Origin: Verrucomicrobiota bacterium JB022 | Lineage (GTDB): Bacteria; Verrucomicrobiota; Verrucomicrobiia; Opitutales; Oceanipulchritudinaceae | Length of the DNA: 64,000 bases | Reading direction: 5' to 3' | Assembly: GCA_030673845.1 (NCBI GenBank) | Contig: JAUTCQ010000017.1 | Span: forward strand, 62,001 to 126,000 | Notes under the pieces: model-generated | Database searches by the model: none | Told to the model about the DNA's origin: nothing | What the model saw: the letters and a program-made list of their open reading frames with translations, nothing else | Shown here: positions 8,562-16,193 of the stretch, piece after piece | Numbering within the stretch: the first letter of the stretch is position 1 | Layout: the number at the start of each line of letters is the position of its first letter | Made by a program: the position numbers and the translations under genes

Positions 8562-8797
8562 TGCCGCTCTTCGATGGCTGTCGTTTCGTTACGCACCCGT
8601 TCCATCCCGGGCACCATTTCGCGCGGTTCAAGTGTGGGAAAGATCCAACGTGTTGGCTCTTCGGGCGGAAGGGGCGTCGTGGCCGCATAGGCTTCCATCC
8701 CTTGACGGACGACCTCCTGCAACGACCACTCACGCCGGGCAGCAATGTCGCGCAGCTTCTGGTAAAGATCGTCTGGAAGTTCCACCAAGGTTCGCAT
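8558..8797 (-). CDS. vapB: VapB-type ribbon-helix-helix antitoxin
   Basis: 79 residues from the ATG at 8797. The N-terminus (MRTLVELPDDLYQKLRDIAA, then EWSLQEVVRQGMEAY) has the beta-strand, helix, helix pattern of ribbon-helix-helix DNA-binding antitoxins. The acidic/proline C-terminal 35 residues would be the toxin-binding tail. It precedes and overlaps the PIN toxin gene by four bases. As in other such pairs it probably represses its own promoter. A longer frame to 8872 exists but lacks a better start. Confidence 0.83.
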   Translation of the reverse strand: MRTLVELPDDLYQKLRDIAARREWSLQEVVRQGMEAYAATTPLPPEEPTRWIFPTLEPREMVPGMERVRNETTAIEERQ

Positions 8798-8860
8798 CTC
8801 AAGCACTATCCTGAAGCAGTTTGCGGGCGGCGTCAATGCACGGAGAGAACAGGCGCGCAC

Positions 8861-8892
8861 GAAAAAATCCACCCCGGTTGCCCAGGGTGGAT
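8861..8892 (-). terminator. Intrinsic terminator after PEP-CTERM gene
   Basis: Perfect arms ATCCACCC (8867-8874) and GGGTGGAT (8885-8892) with a ten-base loop, followed on the minus strand by a six-base U-run (8862-8867). It lies 33 bp after the stop of the PEP-CTERM gene 8925-9581 and separates it from vapBC. Confidence 0.85.
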
Positions 8893-8924
8893 GCAGGTTG
8901 TTTGAGTCGCTGAGGTCGAAGCGC

Positions 8925-9581
8925 TTAGGCGCGGCGCCGGCGGGCGGCGAATACGGCTGCCCCGAGGGCGAGCACGCCCAGAGCCGTGGCGGTGCTGCTC
9001 GGCTCGGGCACGGCCACGTAAGTGAGCTCGAAGTTACCGAAGGTCCATGCGCCCCCGTTGACGTAGTAGAGCGGGTCGGCCTGGAGGCGGATCCCGAGGC
9101 TGGTTGCGCCCTTGCTCAGGGCGTAGTTGAGGGCCTCCGTGGCGTCGAACATCAGGATCTGCCCGACCGCTAGGGTGGAGGTGGCGAAGTCCGCGATCTG
9201 CACGAAGCTGGGGATCCAGAAATCGGTCAGGTCTTCGGTGTTATTGGCCAGATACATCTCCACCGCGATCCCCCCGTCGAACGGGAAGTCGTTGGCGAAG
9301 AAGATCCCGCCGTCGTTGATCACTTCGAACTGGACCATGACGGAGGCGGCGTCGGTGGTCAGGCCCGAGAGGTTGAACTCGGAGAGGCCGCGGGCCTGCG
9401 ATTCGTCGCCGTCGAAGTAGAGTTCGCCCACCTCCGCCAGATTAGGCAGGGCGGTGGATGAAGACGAGTGAAACGTCGTGGCATCGGCCACGGTAAACGT
9501 CAGCCCTTCGATGCTGACAAAGGCGCTGCATTGAGAAGCGAGTACGAGCAGGGCCGATCCCTTTGCAATAAGTGATTTCAT
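8925..9581 (-). CDS. PEP-CTERM exported protein
   Basis: 218 residues. The signal peptide (MKSLIAKGSALLVLASQCSAF) is cut near residue 20. The mature part is beta-rich, with SGLTTDAASVMVQFEVIND and ALNYALSKGATSLGIRLQ, a pattern reminiscent of DNRLRE/CBM-like jelly rolls, but I cannot assign it firmly. The C-terminus is VPEPSSTATALGVLALGAAVFAARRRRA, a PEP-CTERM anchor. It is monocistronic: its own terminator lies at 8861-8892 and 370 bp of AT-richer DNA precede it. Confidence 0.85.
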   Translation of the reverse strand: MKSLIAKGSALLVLASQCSAFVSIEGLTFTVADATTFHSSSSTALPNLAEVGELYFDGDESQARGLSEFNLSGLTTDAASVMVQFEVINDGGIFFANDFPFDGGIAVEMYLANNTEDLTDFWIPSFVQIADFATSTLAVGQILMFDATEALNYALSKGATSLGIRLQADPLYYVNGGAWTFGNFELTYVAVPEPSSTATALGVLALGAAVFAARRRRA

Positions 9582-9953
9582 AGACGATTGAGCTAAGGTG
9601 AGCGAGCTATTGCTAAGCGTTTAACGAGGCCTCTTTTTTAAGACACCCGCTCATCGTGCACGAGAATTACTTTGTATTGATAATCTTCAGTGTGAGCAAA
9701 ACAACTACCTCTTTCTCCGTCGTAATTACCTCAAGGGGATTTTCAGGATCGTGAGTGAATCCGTGATTTCAGTTAGCATGAGGTGAGCAATCTGAAGCGC
9801 AAGCTTCCACAAAATAGGGTGTTGGCGGCGTGTTTTACGATTGCTATGGTTAGGGTTCGGATAGTCAGGTGGCTTAGCGGTGGTGTGCGCTCGTCTATGG
9901 CCGGGTAGCAGGAAGATCGTTACATGTGCGAGTGCCGAGGGGTATTGTTGTTT
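9582..9953. other. Non-coding gap upstream of PEP-CTERM gene
   Basis: About 370 bp with no credible gene on either strand. It is AT-richer than the flanks and holds the presumed minus-strand promoter of the PEP-CTERM gene that starts at 9581. I saw no recognisable RNA gene. Confidence 0.5.
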
Positions 9954-10045
9954 TTAACCACAAGATTCACAAAAGACACAAAACTGAAATTCGATCAGGT
10001 GCAGCTGGGATACGCTTGATCGGGTTTTCGTGCTTTTGTGGCTAA
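9954..10045. repeat. Word-phased inverted repeat (CACAAAA type), 3' of helicase gene
   Basis: Left arm begins TTAACCACAAGATTCACAAA (9954); right arm ends CGTGCTTTTGTGGCTAA (10045). The arms carry the words CCACAA, CACAAAA, CACAAAA about every 11 bases. It starts 13 bases after the stop of the minus-strand helicase gene. It belongs to the family of inverted repeats described in the findings. Confidence 0.7.
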
Positions 10046-10058
10046 GGAATCACATTCT

Positions 10059-12407
10059 TCACTCCAAGCCCTGCAGCCACTCCCGCCAGTCCTGCGGGCG
10101 GCGGATGACGGCACCGCCCCGGTAGGCTGGGGCAAGCAGGTTCTGGTAAGCCGGGGCGGCGAAGCGCTGGCATTGCAGCAGGACGGCGGCGTGTTGGCCG
10201 GGGCCGCGCACGAGGCGACCGAGGGCCTGGTTGACCTTCAGCAGCGCGGGCAGGAGGTAGACTTCGCGGAAGGCTTCGGCGCGGTCGAGCCCTGTTTCGG
10301 CGGCTTCGAGGCGCGCCTGTTGCACGGGGTTGACCTCCGGTAGCGCGGGGCCGACGACCACCGCCCGCTCTACGCGCCCGCCCAGCAGGTCGATACCCTC
10401 GCTCAGGCCGCTGCCCAGCACGAGCAGCAATAGGTGGGCGTTGAGCAGCGCCAGCTCCAGGAAGTTCGTCAGCTCGCCGAGCGGCTGCCCACGCGGCGGG
10501 ATCACCACCGTCAGGTGCGGCTCGCGGGCCTGCACCTCGCGCTTGATCGCCTCGGCGTAGGCGTAGCTGGGGAAAAACGCGACCACCGGCAGCAGCGGGC
10601 CGCCCGTCGTCATCTCGATCAGCGTCTCGGCGGTCAGGCCATAGCCGCGCGCCCGGCTTTTGTAGCGGGTATCGACGCGCGTATCGACGGCGATGGTGTA
10701 GGCCCCTTCGCGCCAAGGGGCTTCGGCTTCGATCCAGTAGCCGGAGTCGGCGGGCAGCCCGAGCCCTCGGCAGGTGAGGTCGCGCGGCTCGAGGGTGGCC
10801 GACATGAGCACGGCCTGCTGATACTGGCGCAGCGTTTGCGCGATCTCCGGCGCGGCGTTGAGGCAATCGAGCCGCAAATGGCCCTTCTCCGGTGCCCATT
10901 CGAGGATAGTCAGCGTGGGGCGTTCGAGGGTTTGGTAGGTGCCCTCGATCTCGCCCAGCAGCTCCAGCGCAAACGGTGTCAACACCTCCGCCAGCAGCCA
11001 GGTTTGCGAGAGCCGCTCGCTGCACTTGGCCATCAGTTGGCGGAGCTCGGCCAGGCTTTCCGGCGGCAGGCGCTCGACTGCATCCAGCCCGCGCAGCCAG
11101 TCCTCCAGCTCGTGCAGGCACTGGACGATCGGCCGCGAGGCTCCCTGCAGTTGCAGCTCTGCGGCAAGGATCGAAATGTCTTCGGCGCGCAGGCGGCGAC
11201 TCCAGCCGGAGGCGACACGACTGGCGAGGTTGTGCGCCTCGTCGATCAGCAGCAGTGTCTGGCGCGGGTCGAAGCCCGGTTGCTCGGTGAAGATGCGGGA
11301 GTGCCGGGGCGAGAACACGTAATTGTAATCGCCCAGCCACACTTCGCAAAAGGGCAGCAGCGCGCGAGACAGCTCGTAGGGCGGGATCTCCCACTGGTTG
11401 CCCAGCCGCTGCACCTCTTCGAGCGTCAGCGTGCCGGCGTGCAGCAGGGCGTCGATGGCGGTGCCGCGCTCCCGCCAACGGGAGGCCCACAAGTCGGGAT
11501 CGCGACGGCCCTGCCAGCGGCCTTCCGGGTCGTGCTCGGCCTGATTGCGCAGTTGGTAAAAGCGGAATCCCTCCGTGCCCGCCGGGCGCATACGGGCGAG
11601 CTGGGCGGTCGTCTGCCACTGGCCCGTGCTCTTGCCGGTCAGGTAGATCACGCGGTCGCACCGGCCCGAGGCGAGGGCCTCCAGCGCGAAGTCGAGCGCG
11701 AGGCCCGTCTTGCCAAAGCCGGTGGGGGCCTGGAAAAACAGGAGGCGGTCGCGCATCGCCGCTTCGGCCAGGCCCGCACGGGCTTCGGGTTGGCCGGGGC
11801 GCCAGTCGGGGAAGGGCGGCTGCAGGGCGATCTCGCGCAGCTCGACCCGGCGTTGCCAGCGCGCTTCCAGGAACTCCGCGAGCTGCCGCACCTGCCGGTG
11901 AAAGCGGTCGTGGTCTTCCGGCAACAGACGCACGGTCTGGGACAGGCCCTCGTCGATGTCGACAAACACCAGCTCGCCCCGCCGCTCAAACGCAGCCGGG
12001 CTCACCACCGCCTGCAGCTCCAGATAGGCCGCGAGTTGGGTGAAGTAGCCGGGGTAGACCTCGCGCAGCGCGGTCGGGTCTTCGGGCAAGGGGCGGCGCA
12101 CGGTCTTGATCTCGCGCAGCGTCTCGCCCGCCTCGTCGCGCACCACGAGGTCGATTCGGCCCTGCAGGTCGAACGTCCAGCCGCTTTCGCTCCAGAGGCC
12201 GTTGATCGTCACCTCCGGGCGCACCTCGGCCTTGGCGGCGGCCTGGGTTTGCACGGCACGCTCCTGCAAGGTCTGGTGCCACTGACGGCCGATCTCGGCG
12301 CGGCCACGCCCGGCGTAGCCCTCGCCGCCGCTGCCCGGGCCGAGGGCAAAGTTGGCCAGTTCGCGCACACTCAGCCGCACGCGCCGCGCTTCCCAATCTA
12401 CCTGCAT
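10059..12407 (-). CDS. PD-(D/E)XK nuclease-DEAH helicase fusion (DinG/XPD-like)
   Basis: 782 residues from the ATG at 12407 (MQVDWEARRV). The first 135 residues look like a RecB/Cas4-type PD-(D/E)XK nuclease: LQGRIDLVV (about 82-90), LREIKTV (about 97) and TQLAAYLEL (about 122). A superfamily 2 helicase follows: Walker A APTGFGKTG (about 225), DEAH box LLIDEAHNL (about 380), VLMSATLEP (about 520), GLSEGIDLLGG (about 660) and QALGRLVRG (about 725). XPD/DinG helicases normally have four Fe-S cysteines between motifs I and II; only two cysteines lie there, so no standard cluster is expected. The likely role is DNA repair or processing. Monocistronic, divergent from the gene at 12502. Confidence 0.85.
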   Translation of the reverse strand: MQVDWEARRVRLSVRELANFALGPGSGGEGYAGRGRAEIGRQWHQTLQERAVQTQAAAKAEVRPEVTINGLWSESGWTFDLQGRIDLVVRDEAGETLREIKTVRRPLPEDPTALREVYPGYFTQLAAYLELQAVVSPAAFERRGELVFVDIDEGLSQTVRLLPEDHDRFHRQVRQLAEFLEARWQRRVELREIALQPPFPDWRPGQPEARAGLAEAAMRDRLLFFQAPTGFGKTGLALDFALEALASGRCDRVIYLTGKSTGQWQTTAQLARMRPAGTEGFRFYQLRNQAEHDPEGRWQGRRDPDLWASRWRERGTAIDALLHAGTLTLEEVQRLGNQWEIPPYELSRALLPFCEVWLGDYNYVFSPRHSRIFTEQPGFDPRQTLLLIDEAHNLASRVASGWSRRLRAEDISILAAELQLQGASRPIVQCLHELEDWLRGLDAVERLPPESLAELRQLMAKCSERLSQTWLLAEVLTPFALELLGEIEGTYQTLERPTLTILEWAPEKGHLRLDCLNAAPEIAQTLRQYQQAVLMSATLEPRDLTCRGLGLPADSGYWIEAEAPWREGAYTIAVDTRVDTRYKSRARGYGLTAETLIEMTTGGPLLPVVAFFPSYAYAEAIKREVQAREPHLTVVIPPRGQPLGELTNFLELALLNAHLLLLVLGSGLSEGIDLLGGRVERAVVVGPALPEVNPVQQARLEAAETGLDRAEAFREVYLLPALLKVNQALGRLVRGPGQHAAVLLQCQRFAAPAYQNLLAPAYRGGAVIRRPQDWREWLQGLE

Positions 12408-12501
12408 GGGGGCATTGTCGGCGCGGGCGGGGTGCTTTGGCAAGGAGCAGCCCATCGGCTTTTTGCTTTTCGAGCGCGAAAACGCCCTTATGCTGTAGGG
12501 A

Positions 12502-13671
12502 ATGCTGTCTGTTCGCTGGTCTCTTGTTTGGTGCATGCTGTGGCTGGGGCTGTCCTTTTGGTGGGCGAACCCGGCCTGGGCGGTCGTCCGCATCGGGATG
12601 ACGCCCGAGCAGGTGATGGCCGAGTTGGGCAAGCCCAATGGCGAGCGTAGCTCCGGCCACGAAACGCTGTGGGTCTACGGCTCGGGCGGTCGCCTGACTT
12701 TCGAACATGGCGTGTTGGTGCGTGTGACCGGCATCGAATATTCCGGCGAGAGCGAGGCGAGCAGCGAGCGTTGGCTGACCCCCGAGACGGCGCCGGAGCT
12801 CCAGACAGGCGTGCGCTTCAGCGATGGGCGCGCGGCCCCGCAGAATACCCGCACCGGAGCCTTTTTTGAGCGCGAGGGGGCCGAATCGACCCCGGAGGCG
12901 ACGGCGCAACCGCCTTTTGAGGCCGCGGCGCCCGTTCCTTCGGCGGTGCCGGGCTTTGAGATCCCGCCCGCGCTGCTCCAGCCGGTGCCCGGGGTCGAAA
13001 ACAATCAGACGCGCCTGATTCGGGCGATGGGCCAATACCGCCCGAGCCCCGCAGGGGAGGAGGCCGCCTTGCAGGCCCCGGCAGACGATCCTTTGGCCCT
13101 GATGCCGACCGAAGCCGAATTGGCCGCGCGCGACGAAGACGCCTTCAGTGAAGCGGAGGCCTACGACGAAATGATGAACGACTTGGCCGAACTGGGCGGC
13201 TACGATCCCGACGCGGTCAAGGCACTCACGGGCGGGCCGCAGGTGATCATGCCCGGCATGGGTGAGGAAGAGGCGGAGCTGGAGGCTTACGGGTGGCTCG
13301 TCTACGCGGTCAAATTTGCCTACTGTGCCTTCATCTCTTTTGCCCTGATCTGGATCCTGATCAAGGTCTTCAACGAAGAGATGTTCCTGACCTCGATGCT
13401 GCTCTTTGCCGCGCTCGATGCCACCATCCTGGTCGGGGTGGAGGCGGCGATGAAGGCTTGGGGTTTCCCCGGCGCGATGACGGTCGACTACCTGCTGGCG
13501 GTGATCGTGATGGCGCTGCTGCTACCCTTCCTCTCGTGTGTCAAGGACCACATCCAGTCGCTCAAGATCATGTTTATCCACAAGGTCTTGCAATACGGCC
13601 TCACGCTGGCGTTCCAGTTGATCGCGTTTTTCTGGGTGCTCAGCCTCTTTGCCGGTTCGTGCGCCACCTAG
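12502..13671 (+). CDS. BamE/SmpA-like N-domain membrane protein, function unknown
   Basis: 389 residues. A signal peptide or membrane anchor (MLSVRWSLVWCMLWLGLSFW) is followed by VVRIGMTPEQVMAELGKPNG and LTFEHGVLVRV (about 28-75), the helix-strand pattern of SmpA/OmlA (BamE)-like domains, which fit outer-membrane or DUF domains that sense cell-wall context. Residues 80-255 are Pro/Ala/Glu-rich and likely disordered. The last 130 residues hold about four membrane segments (from VYAVKFAYCAFISFALIWIL). I do not recognise the whole as a named family. It diverges from the helicase gene across 94 bp. Confidence 0.7.
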   Translation: MLSVRWSLVWCMLWLGLSFWWANPAWAVVRIGMTPEQVMAELGKPNGERSSGHETLWVYGSGGRLTFEHGVLVRVTGIEYSGESEASSERWLTPETAPELQTGVRFSDGRAAPQNTRTGAFFEREGAESTPEATAQPPFEAAAPVPSAVPGFEIPPALLQPVPGVENNQTRLIRAMGQYRPSPAGEEAALQAPADDPLALMPTEAELAARDEDAFSEAEAYDEMMNDLAELGGYDPDAVKALTGGPQVIMPGMGEEEAELEAYGWLVYAVKFAYCAFISFALIWILIKVFNEEMFLTSMLLFAALDATILVGVEAAMKAWGFPGAMTVDYLLAVIVMALLLPFLSCVKDHIQSLKIMFIHKVLQYGLTLAFQLIAFFWVLSLFAGSCAT

Positions 13672-13693
13672 GGCGGGGTGGAGGGTTAGCCTC

Positions 13694-13783
13694 GCCATGG
13701 ATGGAACACGGGGTTCGTGGACCTTAGAGGAAGACTGATGGGGGTTTCATCCGCGCAAATCTGCGTTCATCTGCGGCTGAAAA
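13694..13783. repeat. Word-phased inverted repeat (CACGGATG type, degenerate), 3' of membrane protein gene
   Basis: Left arm GCCATGGATGGAACACGGGG (from 13694) and right arm ATCCGCGCAAATCTGCGTTC (from 13749), continuing to GCGGCTGAAAA. Both arms match the repeat at 24663-24748 with about one mismatch in four. It begins 22 bases after the stop of the plus-strand gene 12502-13671. Confidence 0.65.
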
Positions 13784-13823
13784 ACAGGACTGCGGGCACT
13801 CTCTCGCGCTTCTTTAAAACCAG

Positions 13824-13853
13824 AGAGGTGATCCGGCTATCCGGATCACCTCT
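13824..13853. terminator. Perfect hairpin, likely terminator of sigma factor gene
   Basis: Arms AGAGGTGATCCGG and CCGGATCACCTCT, 13 bp perfect with a CTAT loop. On the minus strand it is followed by GGTTTTAAAG, a short U-tract, 70 bp after the sigma factor stop. It also sits after the repeat that follows the plus-strand gene. Confidence 0.75.
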
Positions 13854-13921
13854 ATCACACCCTTCATGGACTAGATCACACTTTGCCCCTTTTGCGGGGG
13901 GCAATAAATTCGCTCAGTGTC

Positions 13922-14689
13922 TTAGGCAACGGCCGGCTGCAGTTGACGGCGCAGCGAGGAGAGGGCCTGGTTGCGGATTTGGCAGATGCGGGCTTCGCTC
14001 ACCTGGAAGCGGGAGGCGATGTCGGACAGCTTGCAGTCTTCGTAGTAGGAGAGGCGGAGCACTTCGCGTTGGCGCTCCGGCAGCGCGGCGAGGGCTTCCA
14101 GCACTTCGGAGGTCAACTCGCTTTGCTCCATATCGGCAAAGCCGGGCTGCTGCTCTTCGTCGGCAATGGCTTCGTGGAGGTTGCAGGAGTCGCCGTCGTG
14201 GCTGGGGGCCGGGCAATCGAGGGAAAGGATGGAGACTTCACGGGTCTGGCGCTTGAGGCGGCGGAAGCCGCGCACGTCGAGGCCCAGCTTTTCGCGGACT
14301 TCGCACTCGGTGGGCTCGCGGCCCAGCTCTTGTTCCAGGGCGTCGGTCACGCGGCGCAGCTCGCGGCACTTGCTGCGGGAGGTGCGGGGCAGGTGGTCGA
14401 GGCGGCGCAGTTCGTCGAGCATCGCACCGCGGATTCGCGTATTGGCGTAGGCTTCGAACGAGGTGCCGAGAGTGGAGTCGAAACGTTGGAAAGCCTTCAG
14501 GAGGCCGATCACACCCACGCTGTGGAGGTCGTCCAGTTCAACTTGGGGGGGCAGTTGACGGGCCAGGGCGTTCACCGCGCGGCGCACCAGCGGCAGGCAA
14601 GACTCGAAGCGCTCGGGGCTGACGCCGGCGAGGTTGATCTTGACGTTGACGGCGGGGGAGGCGGTTTCGGTATCGGCAAAGTGGACCAT
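13922..14689 (-). CDS. FliA/WhiG-family RNA polymerase sigma factor
   Basis: 255 residues, the length of sigma-28 (group 3) factors. Region 2 is LDDLHSVGVIGLLKAFQRFD with SFEAYANTRIRGAMLDELR (about 50-95), region 3 follows with LGREPTECEVREKLGL, and region 4 is LPERQREVLRLSYYEDCKLSDIA with a helix-turn-helix to the end. In flagellated bacteria FliA drives late flagellar and chemotaxis genes, but no flagellar gene or anti-sigma FlgM is in the window, so the regulon may be motility or another programme. The 427 bp upstream are AT-rich and carry palindromes that may control it. The nearest pilus ATPases are 25 kb away. Confidence 0.9.
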   Translation of the reverse strand: MVHFADTETASPAVNVKINLAGVSPERFESCLPLVRRAVNALARQLPPQVELDDLHSVGVIGLLKAFQRFDSTLGTSFEAYANTRIRGAMLDELRRLDHLPRTSRSKCRELRRVTDALEQELGREPTECEVREKLGLDVRGFRRLKRQTREVSILSLDCPAPSHDGDSCNLHEAIADEEQQPGFADMEQSELTSEVLEALAALPERQREVLRLSYYEDCKLSDIASRFQVSEARICQIRNQALSSLRRQLQPAVA

Positions 14690-14856
14690 GGGTGGAGGAG
14701 GGCTGGAGATGATCGGGTGAGCTAGTTAGCGTTGTTGCTTGTGCCATCCCTTAAAGCAGCAATGGAACCACTTGAACTTTGTTTGTTTGTAAGTCGCTCA
14801 AAATTAACCGATTAAAAATGCCATTTTTCTTTTTTCGTTTTTGGCATTAATCAAAT

Positions 14857-14873
14857 TAGGCAAATATTGCCTA
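14857..14873. promoter_or_regulatory. Palindrome TAGGCA-N5-TGCCTA, site 1
   Basis: TAGGCAAATATTGCCTA, 17 bp with perfect 6-bp arms, about 170 bp upstream of the sigma factor start. A second site with the same arms lies 117 bp further upstream. It looks like an operator for a dimeric regulator. The GG-GC spacing is too short for a sigma-54 promoter. Confidence 0.5.
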
Positions 14874-14972
14874 GAAAAACGCTGTATTCCCGCCTGCAAG
14901 GCCAGTAATAGACCCTATAAAGGAGTTTTACGACGGGTCGGGAGAATTGGCGGCACCCAATGACGAAAATGA

Positions 14973-14991
14973 CTAGGCAAATGATGCCTAG
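14973..14991. promoter_or_regulatory. Palindrome CTAGGCA-N5-TGCCTAG, site 2
   Basis: CTAGGCAAATGATGCCTAG, 19 bp with perfect 7-bp arms around a five-base centre. It shares AGGCAAAT..TGCCTAG with site 1. Confidence 0.5.
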
Positions 14992-15078
14992 CTATCCCGA
15001 GCTAACCTTCCTTATCGTGCAAAAACGGGGATCTTGAAGAGTGCCCCAACGGATTTCTACGATTTTGCAGGATTTTAT

Positions 15079-15116
15079 CCAGACCGATCAGTTCGGCAAA
15101 AAATGCCTAGGTCTGG
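15079..15116 (-). terminator. Hairpin directly after ketopantoate reductase gene
   Basis: Arms CCAGACC (15079-15085) and GGTCTGG (15110-15116) enclose a third GGCA-N5-TGCC palindrome (15095-15107). It touches the stop codon of the minus-strand gene. A weak AT tract follows, so it may be a terminator, an operator, or both. Confidence 0.45.
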
Positions 15117-16067
15117 CTATTTGCCCTGTGAATCCGCCAGTTTTCGCAGCAAAGCGTAGAGCTGGAAGAGATGCGGCATTTTTTGCCCAGTAGCTTGACC
15201 CTGCCGCAGCGGCTCGCCCCAGATGGCTTCGACCTCGATGGCGCGTCCCGCCTGGTAGTCGAGCAGGGTCGACGGCTTGTAGTCCTGCAGGCGTCGGGTG
15301 AACTCCACCCGCTTGGGCCCATACTCGGGCTCGATCTGGTAGCCCAGCGCGCCGGCGGCGGCCCGCAATTCCTCGATCAGGGCCAATACGACTTCGGTCA
15401 GCGCCGGGTCGGCCAATATCTGGTCGGTCGGCACGCCGCCGGCGACGATGGTGAGGCCGTTGAAGGGCACGTTCCACATCAGCTTGCGCCACAGGGCCTC
15501 GCCCAGACTGTCGGCATAGCTCACGCGGATGCCAGCGGCGGCAAAGCGTTCACCCACCACTCGCGCCAGCCCCTCGGGGGCCTCCGGCGGTGCGCCAAAC
15601 TGGACGGTGCCGCCGCCCGGAGCGTAGCACTCGATCTTGCCCGGTGAGACGCGGTTGACCCCGATGTGGCAGAGCGCGCCCAGCACGCGCTTGTGTCCGC
15701 AGATCTGTTGCAGCAGCTCGACGTTGCCGAGGCCGTTTTGCAGCGTCACGAGGATCGTGCCGGGGTGGAGCAGGGGAGGCAGCAGCTCGTGCAGTTGAGC
15801 ATTGGCGGTGCTCTTGAGGGCCACCACCACCACGTCGACCGGGCCGATCTCTTCCGGCGTGCGCGCGGGGTGGAGCTGGGCGGGGCTCAAGTCGTAGCGC
15901 ACGCCGTCGGGCACCATGTCGACGACCATGCCTTCGGCGCGCACGGCCTCATAGTCGCTACGCAAAAGCAGGTGCATGTTTTCGCCCCCGGCGGTGAGCC
16001 GGCCTGCAATGTAACCGCCCAGGGCGCCGACGCCCACAAAGGCCCATTTCGCATCCTTACCGAGCAT
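15117..16067 (-). CDS. panE: 2-dehydropantoate 2-reductase (ketopantoate reductase) family
   Basis: 316 residues from the ATG at 16067 (MLGKDAKWAFVG), matching the family length; a longer frame continues upstream but lacks family features. The Rossmann NADPH loop is FVGVGALGGYIAGRL (about 10-24). VVVALKSTAN (about 75), TLQNGLGN (about 100) and the catalytic-lysine region ALWRKLMWNVPFN (about 185) follow, then a helical C-terminal domain. The family makes pantoate for coenzyme A, though some members reduce other 2-oxo acids. No other pan genes are nearby, so the substrate is inferred from the family. Confidence 0.87.
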   Translation of the reverse strand: MLGKDAKWAFVGVGALGGYIAGRLTAGGENMHLLLRSDYEAVRAEGMVVDMVPDGVRYDLSPAQLHPARTPEEIGPVDVVVVALKSTANAQLHELLPPLLHPGTILVTLQNGLGNVELLQQICGHKRVLGALCHIGVNRVSPGKIECYAPGGGTVQFGAPPEAPEGLARVVGERFAAAGIRVSYADSLGEALWRKLMWNVPFNGLTIVAGGVPTDQILADPALTEVVLALIEELRAAAGALGYQIEPEYGPKRVEFTRRLQDYKPSTLLDYQAGRAIEVEAIWGEPLRQGQATGQKMPHLFQLYALLRKLADSQGK

Positions 16068-16193
16068 ACCGCCCACGATGAAGCCGCGAACGCCCAGCGC
16101 AAGGCGTAAGGCCGGGGTAAATCGCATTGCCATTTGGCCAACGGTGGCTATCGCTAGAATGCTCCTGCCGATTTCTGCTGTTCGTCGCCGCTT

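Larger units (their letters stand above)
14690..15116. promoter_or_regulatory. AT-rich upstream region of sigma factor gene
   Basis: A 427-bp gap without a gene, clearly AT-richer than its flanks. It contains an inverted repeat AATGCCA...TGGCATT (14817-14848), the two AGGCA-N5-TGCCT palindromes annotated separately, and a hairpin after the ketopantoate reductase gene. The promoter for the sigma factor should lie here. Confidence 0.55.

Noticed and set aside
10059-12407. A Fe-S cluster helicase of normal DinG/XPD type
   Set aside because: Only two cysteines occur between Walker A and the DEAH box, not the required four.
13922-14689. A flagellar locus around the FliA-like sigma factor
   Set aside because: No flagellar or chemotaxis gene was found anywhere in the window.
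14857-14991. Sigma-54 (-24/-12) promoters at the GGCA..TGCC sites
   Set aside because: GG and GC are eight bases apart, but sigma-54 needs ten; the strong dyad symmetry fits an operator better.
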